Under the pieces are notes generated by a model. That model was not told the origin of the DNA and made no database searches. It worked only from the letters and a program-made list of their open reading frames with translations. Position numbers and translations under genes: made by a program. Below are positions 16,229 through 24,706 of a stretch of DNA of 33,954 nucleotides, one piece after another. How positions within the stretch are numbered: position 1 is the first letter of the stretch; every line of letters begins with the position of its first letter. The DNA is taken from NCBI GenBank assembly GCA_017443585.1, contig JAFSYV010000115.1, positions 1-33,954 of the forward strand, written 5' to 3'. The stretch comes from Lentisphaeria bacterium. GTDB lineage: Bacteria > Verrucomicrobiota > Lentisphaeria > Victivallales > Victivallaceae.

Positions 16229-18727
16229 ATGATCCGGCACGGAGGCGATCGGGCTTTTCTGGCGCAGCTTGCGCATTGCGATCCGGGAGAGATCCTGGAT
16301 TTCAGCGTGAATCTGCACCCCTCGGGGATGCCCGACGGGCTTCCCGCGGTCCTGCTGCGCGCCCTGAACAAGGTGGGCCCCTACCCGGAGCCTCACGCCG
16401 AGAGCCTTTCCCGTCTGGCGGGGGCCAAATGGAACCGGCCCGCGGGAGAATTCCTCTTCGGCAACGGCTCCAGCGAACTGCTGGAGCTCCTGCCCCGTGT
16501 TCTTCCCTGCCGGGAGGCCCTGATCGTCACGCCGGGCTATCTCGAGTACGCCCGGAGCTGCGAAAAGGCCGGGCTGACGGTCCGGGAGTTCCCCCTGCGC
16601 GAGGAGCGGGATTTCGTGCCGGACCTGACCGAACTGGTCCGGGCCGCTTCCCCCGGCGGACTGGTCATCATGGGCAATCCCGACAACCCCACGGGGGCGA
16701 CGGCGCCCGCGTCTTCCCTTTGGGAAACGGTGAAGGCGAACGAAGGACTCTTCTTCCTCATCGACGAAGCTTTCGCCGAGTTTTCCGGGGAGACATTGCT
16801 GGAACTGCCCCCTCTGCCCAATCTTTTCGTTCTGCACTCCCTGACCAAGTTCTACGCCATGGCGGGGGTGCGGGCGGGCTTCATCCGCGGCCCGGAACAG
16901 TGGATCGCCGCCATGCGGGAACTGCAGACCACCTGGAGCGTGGGGACCGTGGCGGCGGAGGCGGCGGCCTTTCTGCTGAGTTCCGACGTGCAGGACCGGG
17001 CCGTGGTGGACGAATTGCGGGAGGAGCTTGCTTCCGGGCTCCGGGCCGCCGGATTGAAGGTCTATCCCTCCCATGCCAATTATCTGCTCTGCCGCTCGGA
17101 GCGTCCCCTCTTCGAAGCTTTGCTCGAAAAGCGCATCGCCGTCCGGGACTGTTCCAACTATCCGGGGCTGGACGGGCACTATTTCCGGGTGGCGGTCCGC
17201 AGTCGCGGGGACAACGAAAAACTTCTGCAGGCCATCGCGCCTTCGCAGGCTCCGTATATCGCCTGCAAGCGCCCGAAACCCGCCGTCATGCTGCAGGGGA
17301 CCTGTTCCAACGCGGGCAAGAGCGTCCTCGCCGCCGCCTTCTGCCGCATCCTCCTTCAGGACGGCTTTTCCGTGGCGCCCTTCAAGGCCCAGAACATGGC
17401 GCTGAACTCCTTCGTCACCCCCGACGGCGGAGAGATCGGCCGGGCGCAGGCGGTGCAGGCCGAAGCCTGCCGTCTGGACCCCGACGTGCGCATGAACCCC
17501 ATCCTCCTGAAGCCGGACAGCGATCTGGGCAGTCAGGTGGTGGTGATGGGCCACCCCATCGGCAACTTCAAAGTCCGGGATTACTTCCGCAAGAAAAAGG
17601 AGCTGTGGCGCCAAGTCACGGCGGCCTACGATTCCCTCGCTTCCGAACACGACTGCGTGGTGCTGGAGGGGGCGGGCAGTCCGGGAGAGGTCAATCTGAA
17701 ATCCTCGGATATCGTCAACATGAACATGGCGAAGTACGCCTGCGCCCCCGTGATCCTGACCGGCGACATCGACCGGGGGGGCGTCTACGCCTCCTTCATC
17801 GGCACCTGGATGACCCTCGAGCCGGGGGAACGGGAACTGCTTTACGGCTTCCTCGTCAACAAATTCCGGGGGGACCCCTCCCTGCTCCGGGACGCCCACA
17901 CCTACGTGGAAAAGATGACGGGGAAGCCCGTCCTGGGCGTCATCGACTTTCAGCACAAGCTGGGATTGCCGGAAGAGGACTCCGTCGGATTCTCATTCGC
18001 CGCTCAGACGGCGAAGGATGCCCTCTGTCTCGACGCGGCGGTGATCCATCCGGGGCACATTTCCAACTTCACCGACTTCGCTCCTCTGGAGCAGGAACCC
18101 GACGTGCGGCTCCGGATCGTGGAAGAGGGGGACGATCTGGGGGATCCCGATCTGATCCTGCTCCCCGGAAGCAAATCCGTCGCGGGCGATATGGAAAGAC
18201 TTCGCCTTTCGGGGCTCTGGGAGAAATTGAAGCGGAGTTCCGCCTATCTCTGCGGCATCTGCGGCGGACTGCAGATGCTGGGCGAAAGGATCTGCGACCC
18301 GGAACACGTGGAGTCCGCGGGCGTCTGCGCGGAAGGGTTGGGTCTTTTACCCCTCGAAACCGTCATGGCCCCGGAAAAGACGCTCCTCCGGACCCGGAGT
18401 CTCTGCGGGGATCTCGGGGAAACCTCCGGCTACGAGATCCACCACGGCCGGACCCGTGCGCTGGCGGAGACGGTGACGGTCCACCGCACCCCTGACGGGC
18501 GGGAAACGGGCTTCGAAAAGGGGAACTGCTTCGGGACCTACCTGCACGGCATCTTCGACGACGACCGTTTCCGCCGGGCCTTCCTGAACCGCCTGCGGAA
18601 GAGGAAGAACTGGCCGGAAACCCCCGAGCGGACGCACTACGGGATCGAGGAGGCCTTGAACAAACTCGCCGACCACGTCCGCTCCCGGGTGGATCTGAAA
18701 AAACTGTACAGGAGAATGGGATTATGA
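16229..18727 (+). CDS. CobD-CbiP fusion: threonine-phosphate decarboxylase and cobyric acid synthase
   Basis: An 832-residue fusion. Residues 1 to about 340 are a PLP enzyme like CobD, which makes (R)-1-amino-2-propanol phosphate from threonine phosphate: LDFSVNLHPSG, MGNPDNPTG and the PLP Lys207 in HSLTKFYAMAGVRAGF. From about residue 352 it is CbiP/CobQ, which amidates adenosylcobyrinate diamide to cobyric acid: MLQGTCSNAGKSV (P-loop), PFKAQNMALNS, LTGDIDRGGVYAS, and the glutaminase nucleophile Cys678 in LCGICGGLQMLG. The two steps meet at CbiB, so joining them makes metabolic sense. GGGAG (16214-16218) serves ATG 16229. A seven-codon frame (16212-16232, MGEFGR) ends on its start codon. Confidence 0.92.
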   Translation: MIRHGGDRAFLAQLAHCDPGEILDFSVNLHPSGMPDGLPAVLLRALNKVGPYPEPHAESLSRLAGAKWNRPAGEFLFGNGSSELLELLPRVLPCREALIVTPGYLEYARSCEKAGLTVREFPLREERDFVPDLTELVRAASPGGLVIMGNPDNPTGATAPASSLWETVKANEGLFFLIDEAFAEFSGETLLELPPLPNLFVLHSLTKFYAMAGVRAGFIRGPEQWIAAMRELQTTWSVGTVAAEAAAFLLSSDVQDRAVVDELREELASGLRAAGLKVYPSHANYLLCRSERPLFEALLEKRIAVRDCSNYPGLDGHYFRVAVRSRGDNEKLLQAIAPSQAPYIACKRPKPAVMLQGTCSNAGKSVLAAAFCRILLQDGFSVAPFKAQNMALNSFVTPDGGEIGRAQAVQAEACRLDPDVRMNPILLKPDSDLGSQVVVMGHPIGNFKVRDYFRKKKELWRQVTAAYDSLASEHDCVVLEGAGSPGEVNLKSSDIVNMNMAKYACAPVILTGDIDRGGVYASFIGTWMTLEPGERELLYGFLVNKFRGDPSLLRDAHTYVEKMTGKPVLGVIDFQHKLGLPEEDSVGFSFAAQTAKDALCLDAAVIHPGHISNFTDFAPLEQEPDVRLRIVEEGDDLGDPDLILLPGSKSVAGDMERLRLSGLWEKLKRSSAYLCGICGGLQMLGERICDPEHVESAGVCAEGLGLLPLETVMAPEKTLLRTRSLCGDLGETSGYEIHHGRTRALAETVTVHRTPDGRETGFEKGNCFGTYLHGIFDDDRFRRAFLNRLRKRKNWPETPERTHYGIEEALNKLADHVRSRVDLKKLYRRMGL

Positions 18728-19242
18728 CACCGCCCGAAAGTTTCATCTATGTCTTCACCGGCAACGGCAAGGGCAAGACCTCGGCGGCGCTGGGCGCCGT
18801 CGTGCGGGCGCTGGGGTGGGACTGGCGCGTGGCGGTCCTGCAGTTCATGAAAAGCGACCGGGACACGGGGGAGCGGCTCTTTTTCAAGCGGTTTTTCCCG
18901 CAGGTCCTCTTCGAAGATCTGGGGCTGGGCCGCAGCTGCAAGCCCGGCGAACACAAGGCCGCCGCCCAGGCGGGCTGGCTCCGGGCGGCGGAACTGCTGC
19001 AGAAGTTCGACGGGGAACTGCTCGTGCTGGACGAACTCAACGTGACGCTGGGCAAGGGTTATCTGGAACTCCCCGCCGTGCTTCAGGCCCTGCGGGAGCG
19101 CCGGGCGGGGCTGAACGTGGTCGTCACCGGGCGCTATGCCCCGCCGGAAATTCTGGAACTGGCCGATCTGGTTTCGTCGATCGAAGAGGTGAAACACCCC
19201 TTCCAGTCGGGGATCCCGGCGCAGAAAGGGCTGGATTGGTGA
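18724..19242 (+). CDS. cobA: Cob(I)yrinic acid a,c-diamide adenosyltransferase (CobA/CobO/BtuR type)
   Basis: A 172-residue corrinoid adenosyltransferase that attaches the 5'-deoxyadenosyl group to Co(I) corrinoids. It has the P-loop GNGKGKTS (13-20) of the CobA/BtuR fold, VAVLQFMKSDRDTGE, and the Walker B-like LLVLDELNVTLGKGYL. Length is normal. ATG 18724 overlaps the TGA of the cobD-cbiP fusion and its own TGA overlaps the cbiC start, so it is embedded in a translationally coupled chain. Confidence 0.93.
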   Translation: MTPPESFIYVFTGNGKGKTSAALGAVVRALGWDWRVAVLQFMKSDRDTGERLFFKRFFPQVLFEDLGLGRSCKPGEHKAAAQAGWLRAAELLQKFDGELLVLDELNVTLGKGYLELPAVLQALRERRAGLNVVVTGRYAPPEILELADLVSSIEEVKHPFQSGIPAQKGLDW

Positions 19243-19904
19243 TGGACTTTTCGAACATACTCTGGAATCTGGACGGCAGCGGCATCGAGCAGGAAAGTTT
19301 CCGCCGCATCGACGCCGAAACGCCGCCCGAAAAGAGGGCGAAATTTTCCGAAAAGGAGTGGCATGTGGCCCGGAGACTGGTCCACACGGGGGCCGATTTT
19401 TCGCTCCTCGACGTACTGGAATTTTCCCCCGGCGCGGTGGAGTCGGGGCTCGCGGCGCTCCACCGGGGGTGCCCGATCTACAGCGACTCCAACATGATCC
19501 GCTCCGGGTTGTCCGTGCCGAAACTGCAGAAGTTCCACGCCTCCTACACCCGCGACTCCATCCTCTGCCCCATCGCCGACGAAGAGGTGGTCCGGTACGC
19601 ACGGGAACAGGGCGTCACCCGTGCGCTGGCGGCTGTGGAGATCCACCGGGAGTACTTCGACGACGCCATCTTCCTCTGCGGCAACTCGCCCCTCGCCCTG
19701 GCCTGGGTGGTCCGGCTCATCGCCTAAAGGAACATCCGGCCCGCCCTCATCATCGGCATGCCCGTGGGCTTCGTCAACGTGGTGGAGTCCAAGAAACTGC
19801 TGGACCATGCGGATGTTCCGTGGATCCGTCTCAACGGCCGCCGGGGCGGCAGTCCCTTCGCCGTGGCCGCGCTCCACGGGATCATGGAGAACGAACTTTC
19901 ATGA
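19242..19904 (+). pseudogene. cbiC: Cobalt-precorrin-8 methylmutase interrupted by an in-frame TAA
   Basis: CbiC moves a methyl group from C11 to C12 to give cobyrinic acid. From ATG 19242 the first 161 codons read as normal CbiC: SFRRIDAET, AQRLVH-type VARRLVHTGADF with the catalytic His, PIYSDSNMIRSGL, and GNSPLALAWVVRLIA. Codon 162 is TAA (19725-19727). The same frame then continues without other damage through RPALIIGMPVGFVNVVESK and RRGGSPFAVAALHGI to TGA 19902-19904, which overlaps the cbiD start exactly as at the other junctions. The family usually has a charged residue (Glu/Lys/Gly) at the stop position, so one base change explains it. It may be a fresh nonsense mutation, a sequencing error, or readthrough/suppression. 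TAA ends other genes here (carB, cobU, cobT), so general stop reassignment is excluded. Confidence 0.85.
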
Positions 19905-20959
19905 AAGTTGAACCGGGCAAAGAACTTCGCAACGGTTTCACCACGGGCAGCGCCGTGGCCGCCGCCGCCGTGGCCGCTTTCCGGAACTCGGCGGATCAGG
20001 TGGAGCTTCTTCTCCCCTCGGGGGAAACGCTCCTCATCCCCGTGCTCCATGCGGAGCCGGGGCGGGCTTCGGTGGTCAAGGACGGCGGGGACGATCCCGA
20101 CGTGACGAGCGGCATGACCCTCACCGTGACCCTCGCCCCCTGCGACGCCCCCGCGGACCCCAGGGACCACGAGGAGTCGGCGGACGGTCTGACGCTGGTG
20201 ATCCGGGGGCTTTCCGGGGTGGGCACGGTCACCCGGCCCGGTCTGGCCGTGCCCGTGGGCAAATACGCCGTCAATCCGGGGCCTCGGAAAATGCTCCTCG
20301 CCAATCTGCTCCGCGCCGGGGTCCGGGGGCGCTGGCTCGTCGGCATCGAAGCCGCCGACGGCGAGACCGTCGCGGCAGAGACGTTGAACCCCACCCTCGG
20401 CATCGTGGGCGGGATATCCATTTTGGGGAACTCCGGGATCGTCCGGCCCTACTCCAACGCGGCCTACGCCGCCGCGATCCGCCTGCAGATAAGGAGTTTC
20501 GCCGCTTCGGGCGGGCGGAAGGCGGCGCTGGTGACGGGGAACCGCACCGCCGAGGCCGTGGCCAGGGATTTTCCCGAGATCCCGCCCGAAGGGGTGGTCC
20601 GCATGGGGGATTTCGTCTACATCGCGCTCCGGGCGGCGGCGGAAAGTGCGCTCCCCGCCGTCGTGGTGGGCTGCATGCCGGGCAAACTCTTCAAATACGC
20701 CTGCGAAGAGAAGAACACCCACGCCCACAAGAGCAAACTCGACCTGACCCGTCTGCGCTCCTTCGGCGTCGATCTGCCGAACGTTCCCCTCGAAAGCATG
20801 GACTCCATGGGGGAACTTTCGCACCATCTCGCCCCCGAAGCGTGGCGCGAAGTCCTGCGCAAGGTCCATTCACGGGCCCTCGCGGTCCTGCAGAGCTGGG
20901 CCGGATCGACCCGGGTCGAAGCGGTCCTCTACAACGAAAAAGGAGAAAAAGTGTCATGA
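19901..20959 (+). CDS. cbiD: Cobalt-precorrin-5B C1-methyltransferase
   Basis: A 352-residue CbiD, the C1 methylase of the anaerobic pathway. Recognisable segments are LRNGFTTGSAVAAAA at the start, VKDGGDDPDVTSGM, GVGTVTRPGLAVPVGKYAVNPGPRKM, and GISILGNSGIVRPYSNAAY, all typical of the family. CbiD marks the early-cobalt route, in keeping with CbiK and CbiG. ATG 19901 overlaps the cbiC stop; GGAGAA at 19885-19890 gives it its own ribosome site, so it can still be translated if ribosomes stop at the cbiC TAA. Its end overlaps the cbiET start. Confidence 0.96.
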   Translation: MKVEPGKELRNGFTTGSAVAAAAVAAFRNSADQVELLLPSGETLLIPVLHAEPGRASVVKDGGDDPDVTSGMTLTVTLAPCDAPADPRDHEESADGLTLVIRGLSGVGTVTRPGLAVPVGKYAVNPGPRKMLLANLLRAGVRGRWLVGIEAADGETVAAETLNPTLGIVGGISILGNSGIVRPYSNAAYAAAIRLQIRSFAASGGRKAALVTGNRTAEAVARDFPEIPPEGVVRMGDFVYIALRAAAESALPAVVVGCMPGKLFKYACEEKNTHAHKSKLDLTRLRSFGVDLPNVPLESMDSMGELSHHLAPEAWREVLRKVHSRALAVLQSWAGSTRVEAVLYNEKGEKVS

Positions 20960-22161
20960 AGATCATCTGCGCGGGCTGCTGCGGCGATCTCCTTTCGCAG
21001 ACGGCCCTGAAAGCGGCGGAAAAGGCCGACATCGTCGCCGCCCCCCGGCGGCTCCTGGAGTCCGTCTCTTTGCCGGAGAACGCGGCGAAATGCGTCCTCG
21101 ACGCGAAATTCATCGCCGATTTGCCCCGGTTTTTCCGGGAAAACGATTCGAAAACGATCCTTTTTCTCGCCTCCGGGGATCCCCTCTATCACGGCATCGG
21201 CGGGACGCTCCGCCGTCTGCTGCCCGGCGAAAAGATCCTTTTTTACCCGGCGCCCACGGCCTTCCAGCAGTTTTTCGCCGCCATCGGGCAGCCGTGGGAA
21301 GGGGCGGAGCTCTTTTCGCTCCACGCAAAAGAGGAGGAACTGCCCTTCCGGCGGATTTTGCGCTCCCGGCTCTGCGCCGTCTACGGCGATGCGGCCCGCC
21401 CCGCCAAGGTCATCGCCCAGCAGCTGATCGCCCTCTGGCCCCCCTGCGCGAACCGGGCTGCCGCCGCCGGGTGCGACTTGGGAACTCCGGGGGAGTTCGT
21501 CATGCAGGGACGTCTGGAAGAGATCGCCGGCTGTGAAAAAGCGGCCGCCTCCCTCTCGGTGCTGGCGCTCCTCCCCGGCGGACCGGGCGAAGTCCCGCAA
21601 TTCCCGTTGGGGCTGCCCGACGACTCCTACACCCACTTCAAGAACATGATCACCCACCCGGAGATCCGGGCCGTGGTGCTGTCGAAACTGCGCCTCGGCC
21701 CCGGCGTTATGTGGGATCTGGGCGCGGGCAGCGGCTCCGTGGGGCTGGAGGCGGCGCTTCTCTGCCCCGGCCTCACCGTCTGCGCCGTGGAGAAAAACGA
21801 GGAGCGCTTCGCCCAGCTGCGGGAGAATCTCCGCCGGGAAGGCGTCGGCAATGTCAAGGCCTTTTTCGGGGAGGGGGAAACGCTGCTCGACACGCTCCCC
21901 GCTCCCGACCGGGTCTTCATCGGCGGCGGGGGGAGCGCGCTCCTCGAAGCGAGTTTCGCCCGCCTGAAACCGGGCGGACTTCTGGTCATGACGGGGGTCA
22001 TGCTCGACACATTGGCCCTCATGGAGTCCTTCCTCCCGGAATGTAGAAGCGAGTTCCTGCAGATCGGCATCAGCCGTTCGCGGGAGATCTCGCCGGGAAA
22101 ACTCATGCTGGCGGCGGAAAATCCCGTGGCCGTGGCCGTCTGGCGGAAAGGCGAGGCGTGA
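20956..22161 (+). CDS. cbiET: CbiE-CbiT fusion: cobalt-precorrin-6B C5/C15-methyltransferase
   Basis: A 401-residue bifunctional enzyme like CobL. The N-terminal ~200 residues are the tetrapyrrole-methylase CbiE (C5 methylation) with LFLASGDPLYHGIGGTL. From about residue 215 it is CbiT (C15 methylation and decarboxylation), a Rossmann methyltransferase with HFKNMITHPEIRAVVL and the SAM loop MWDLGAGSGSVGLE. The very N-terminus (MKIICAGCCGDLLS) departs from the usual GxGPG start of the family. ATG 20956 overlaps the cbiD TGA. Longer frame starts lie inside cbiD and are rejected. Confidence 0.94.
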   Translation: MKIICAGCCGDLLSQTALKAAEKADIVAAPRRLLESVSLPENAAKCVLDAKFIADLPRFFRENDSKTILFLASGDPLYHGIGGTLRRLLPGEKILFYPAPTAFQQFFAAIGQPWEGAELFSLHAKEEELPFRRILRSRLCAVYGDAARPAKVIAQQLIALWPPCANRAAAAGCDLGTPGEFVMQGRLEEIAGCEKAAASLSVLALLPGGPGEVPQFPLGLPDDSYTHFKNMITHPEIRAVVLSKLRLGPGVMWDLGAGSGSVGLEAALLCPGLTVCAVEKNEERFAQLRENLRREGVGNVKAFFGEGETLLDTLPAPDRVFIGGGGSALLEASFARLKPGGLLVMTGVMLDTLALMESFLPECRSEFLQIGISRSREISPGKLMLAAENPVAVAVWRKGEA

Positions 22162-23957
22162 AAGTGGACAACATCGGAAAAATCACCTTCGTGGGGGCCG
22201 GACCCGGCGCTCCGGACCTGATCACGGTCCGCGGACTGGCCTGCCTCAAGGAGGCCGACGTCATCATTTACGCAGGCTCCCTTGTGGATGAAAGACTCCT
22301 CGCCAACGCCCCCGGCGCGGTCCTGCACAACAGCGCGAAAATGGCGTTGGAAGAGGTCATGGAGATCATGCTCCGGGAGTTCCGCGCGGGGAAGAAGGTG
22401 GTCCGGCTCCACACCGGGGACCCGGCCGTCTACGGGGCCGTTTCCGAGCAGTACCGGGAGCTGGACAAGGCGGGCGTTCCCTACGAGGTGGTCCCCGGCG
22501 TCAGCAGCGTCTTCGCCGCCGCCGCCGCCCTCAAGGTGGAGCTGACCATGCCGGAGCTTTCCCAGAGCGTCATCATGACCCGCGCGCCGGGGCGCACCCC
22601 CGTGCCGCCCGGAGAGGCCCTTGAAGAGCTGGCGAAGCACGGGAGCACCCTCTGCATCTTCCTGAGCGTGGGCGATATGGATTCTCTTTGCGCCAAACTC
22701 GTCAAGGCGGGGCGTTCCCCCGAAACTCCGGCGGCGGCGGTCTATCGGGCCAGCTGGGAAAATCAGCGGATCGTCCGGGGAACCCTCGCCGACATCGCCG
22801 CCAAGGTGGCCGATGCGGGCATCAAGCGGCAGGCCATGATCGTGGTGGGCGAAGTGCTCACCCGCAGCGGGGAACTTTCGAAACTTTACGACCGCCATTT
22901 CACCACCGGGTTCCGCCATCACAAGTTTTCGGGAAAGGTCGCCGTTTTCGCCCTGACCCGTCAGGCGGTGCTCAAGGCTTCCGAGATCGCTTCGGGCCTC
23001 GCCGACGCCCGGCTTTTCGTGCCGGAAAAATTCGCCGGGAGCGCTCCGGAACTCCGCCGGTCCTGTTTCCCCGAAGGGGGCTTCGGCCGCTGTTTCGCGG
23101 AAAACTGGCCGCGGTTCGACGCTTTCGTCATGGTCATGGCCGCGGGGATCGTGGTCCGTCACCTCTCCGGCCTCTGCTCGGACAAGAAAAAGGACCCCGC
23201 CGTGGTGGTCTGCGACGAGCAGGGGAATTACGCCGTAAGTCTCCTTTCCGGCCACGTCGGGGGCGGCAACGACCTCGCCCGCGACGTATCTGCCGTCACG
23301 GGGGGCCGGGCCGTCATCACCACGGCGAGCGATGTGGAACAAATGCCCGCATTCGACGAGTTCGCCCGGCGTCACCGGGCGGAGATCCGCAACCCGGAAG
23401 CGCTGACCGCCGTCGCTTCCGACGTGGTCAACCGCGAGAAGATCGGCCTCGAAATGCCCCGAAGGCTCTTCGACGCATGTTTCGCCGGGAGGGAGCAGTT
23501 CACTCTGCTCCGGGAGCGGACCGACGGGCGTATGCTGGTCCACGCCCCCCGCGCCACACTGGAGCTGGCTCTGCCCTTCATCGTTCTCGGCATCGGCTGC
23601 CGGAAGAATGTGAGCTCCTCCCGGATCGCCGCCGTGGTCCGGCGCGTACTGGAGGAACTGCAGCTGGATATGGCCGATGTTTCCCTCATCGCCTCGGCCT
23701 CGGTCAAGCAGAATGAGCCGGGACTCCTCGATTTCGCCCGTGAGAACGGCTTGGAGTGCCGTTTCTTTTCCGCGGAACAACTCAACGCCGTTCCCGTGCC
23801 CAACCCCTCGGCGGCGGCCATGCGGGAGTTGGGCATCAACTCCGTTTCCGAGGCCTCGGCCCTGCTGGGCGCGGGGGAAGAAGCCGTGCTGATCAGAACG
23901 AAGCTGGCCGATACCGACGTCACCGTCGCCGCGGCCGAAAGGAGAAGCGTCGAATGA
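22158..23957 (+). CDS. CbiF-CbiG fusion: C11-methyltransferase and cobalt-precorrin-5A hydrolase
   Basis: A 599-residue fusion. Residues 1 to about 255 are CbiF, the cobalt-precorrin-4 C11-methyltransferase: FVGAGPGAPDLITVRG, VIIYAGSLVDERLL, RLHTGDPAVYGA, VVPGVSSVFAAAA. From about residue 260 it is CbiG, which opens the ring lactone and releases acetaldehyde: VMVMAAGIVVRHLSGL, SLLSGHVGGGNDLAR and VLGIGCRKNVSS. These enzymes act one after the other (CbiF then CbiG), so the fusion is of consecutive steps. The start is GTG 22158, overlapping the cbiET TGA; GTG 22164 is a less likely alternative. Confidence 0.94.
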   Translation: MKVDNIGKITFVGAGPGAPDLITVRGLACLKEADVIIYAGSLVDERLLANAPGAVLHNSAKMALEEVMEIMLREFRAGKKVVRLHTGDPAVYGAVSEQYRELDKAGVPYEVVPGVSSVFAAAAALKVELTMPELSQSVIMTRAPGRTPVPPGEALEELAKHGSTLCIFLSVGDMDSLCAKLVKAGRSPETPAAAVYRASWENQRIVRGTLADIAAKVADAGIKRQAMIVVGEVLTRSGELSKLYDRHFTTGFRHHKFSGKVAVFALTRQAVLKASEIASGLADARLFVPEKFAGSAPELRRSCFPEGGFGRCFAENWPRFDAFVMVMAAGIVVRHLSGLCSDKKKDPAVVVCDEQGNYAVSLLSGHVGGGNDLARDVSAVTGGRAVITTASDVEQMPAFDEFARRHRAEIRNPEALTAVASDVVNREKIGLEMPRRLFDACFAGREQFTLLRERTDGRMLVHAPRATLELALPFIVLGIGCRKNVSSSRIAAVVRRVLEELQLDMADVSLIASASVKQNEPGLLDFARENGLECRFFSAEQLNAVPVPNPSAAAMRELGINSVSEASALLGAGEEAVLIRTKLADTDVTVAAAERRSVE

Positions 23958-24706
23958 AGAACATCTTTGCCGTGGGGATCGGTCCGGGCGACCCCGAAGT
24001 GCTGACGCCGCAGGCCCGGAACGTCCTCGAAAGCTGTACGGCGGTGGCGGGCTACAAGCTCTATCTGGACCAGATTTCTCCCCTGCTCGCCGGGAAAAAG
24101 GTGATCCCCGGCGCCATGCGGCAGGAGGTGGAGCGCTGCCGGCTCGCGCTGGACGCCGTCCTCGCAGGCGAGATCACGGCGGTGGTCTCGTCGGGCGACG
24201 CGGGGGTCTACGGCATGGCCGGGCTGCTGCTGGAGCTCACCGGAGAGCCCCGGTACGCCGACATCGAAGTGACGGTGATCCCCGGCGTCACGGCGGCCCT
24301 CGCCTGCGGGGCGCTGGTGGGGGCCCCCTTCATGAACGACTTTGCGGTGCTGAGCCTTTCCGACCTGATGACCCCCGCCGAGCTGATCCGGCGGCGGGTG
24401 ACGGCGGCGGCCGATGCCGATCTGCCCACGGCGCTCTACAATCCGGCCAGTTCCAAGCGGCACGAACTGCTGGAGTTCGCCATAGCCGAGTTCCGCCGGG
24501 CGGGAGGGGAGGAGCTTCCCTGCGCCGTGATCTCCAACGCCTGCCGTCCCTCCCAGAAGATCACCGTCACGCGCCTGAAGGATTTTCCCTTCGGCGAGGT
24601 GACCATGACCTCGCTGGTGATCGTGGGCTGTTCCCGGACCGTGCTCCGGAACGGCAAGATGTTCAGTTTGCGCGGATCTGGAGTGAAGTACGGTGTCGGG
24701 AACTGA
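23954..24706 (+). CDS. cbiH: Cobalt-precorrin-3 C17-methyltransferase
   Basis: A 250-residue tetrapyrrole methylase that contracts the ring during C17 methylation. The start FAVGIGPGDPEVLTPQARNV and AGYKLYLDQI are typical of CbiH/CobJ (VxGYxxY), distinguishing it from CbiL. Others: SSGDAGVYGMAG, VIPGVTAALACGALVGAP, LYNPASSKRHE, and SLVIVGCSRT near the end. ATG 23954 overlaps the previous TGA. The end overlaps the cbiA start by 14 bases. Confidence 0.93.
   Translation: MKNIFAVGIGPGDPEVLTPQARNVLESCTAVAGYKLYLDQISPLLAGKKVIPGAMRQEVERCRLALDAVLAGEITAVVSSGDAGVYGMAGLLLELTGEPRYADIEVTVIPGVTAALACGALVGAPFMNDFAVLSLSDLMTPAELIRRRVTAAADADLPTALYNPASSKRHELLEFAIAEFRRAGGEELPCAVISNACRPSQKITVTRLKDFPFGEVTMTSLVIVGCSRTVLRNGKMFSLRGSGVKYGVGN

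Noticed and set aside
19242-19904. General reassignment of TAA in this organism as the explanation for cbiC
   Set aside because: carB, cobU, cobT and others end at TAA at their normal family length, so TAA is an ordinary stop here.
21627-23780. Long minus-strand frame opposite cbiET and cbiFG
   Set aside because: Shadow of the real genes with biased composition and no recognisable domain.
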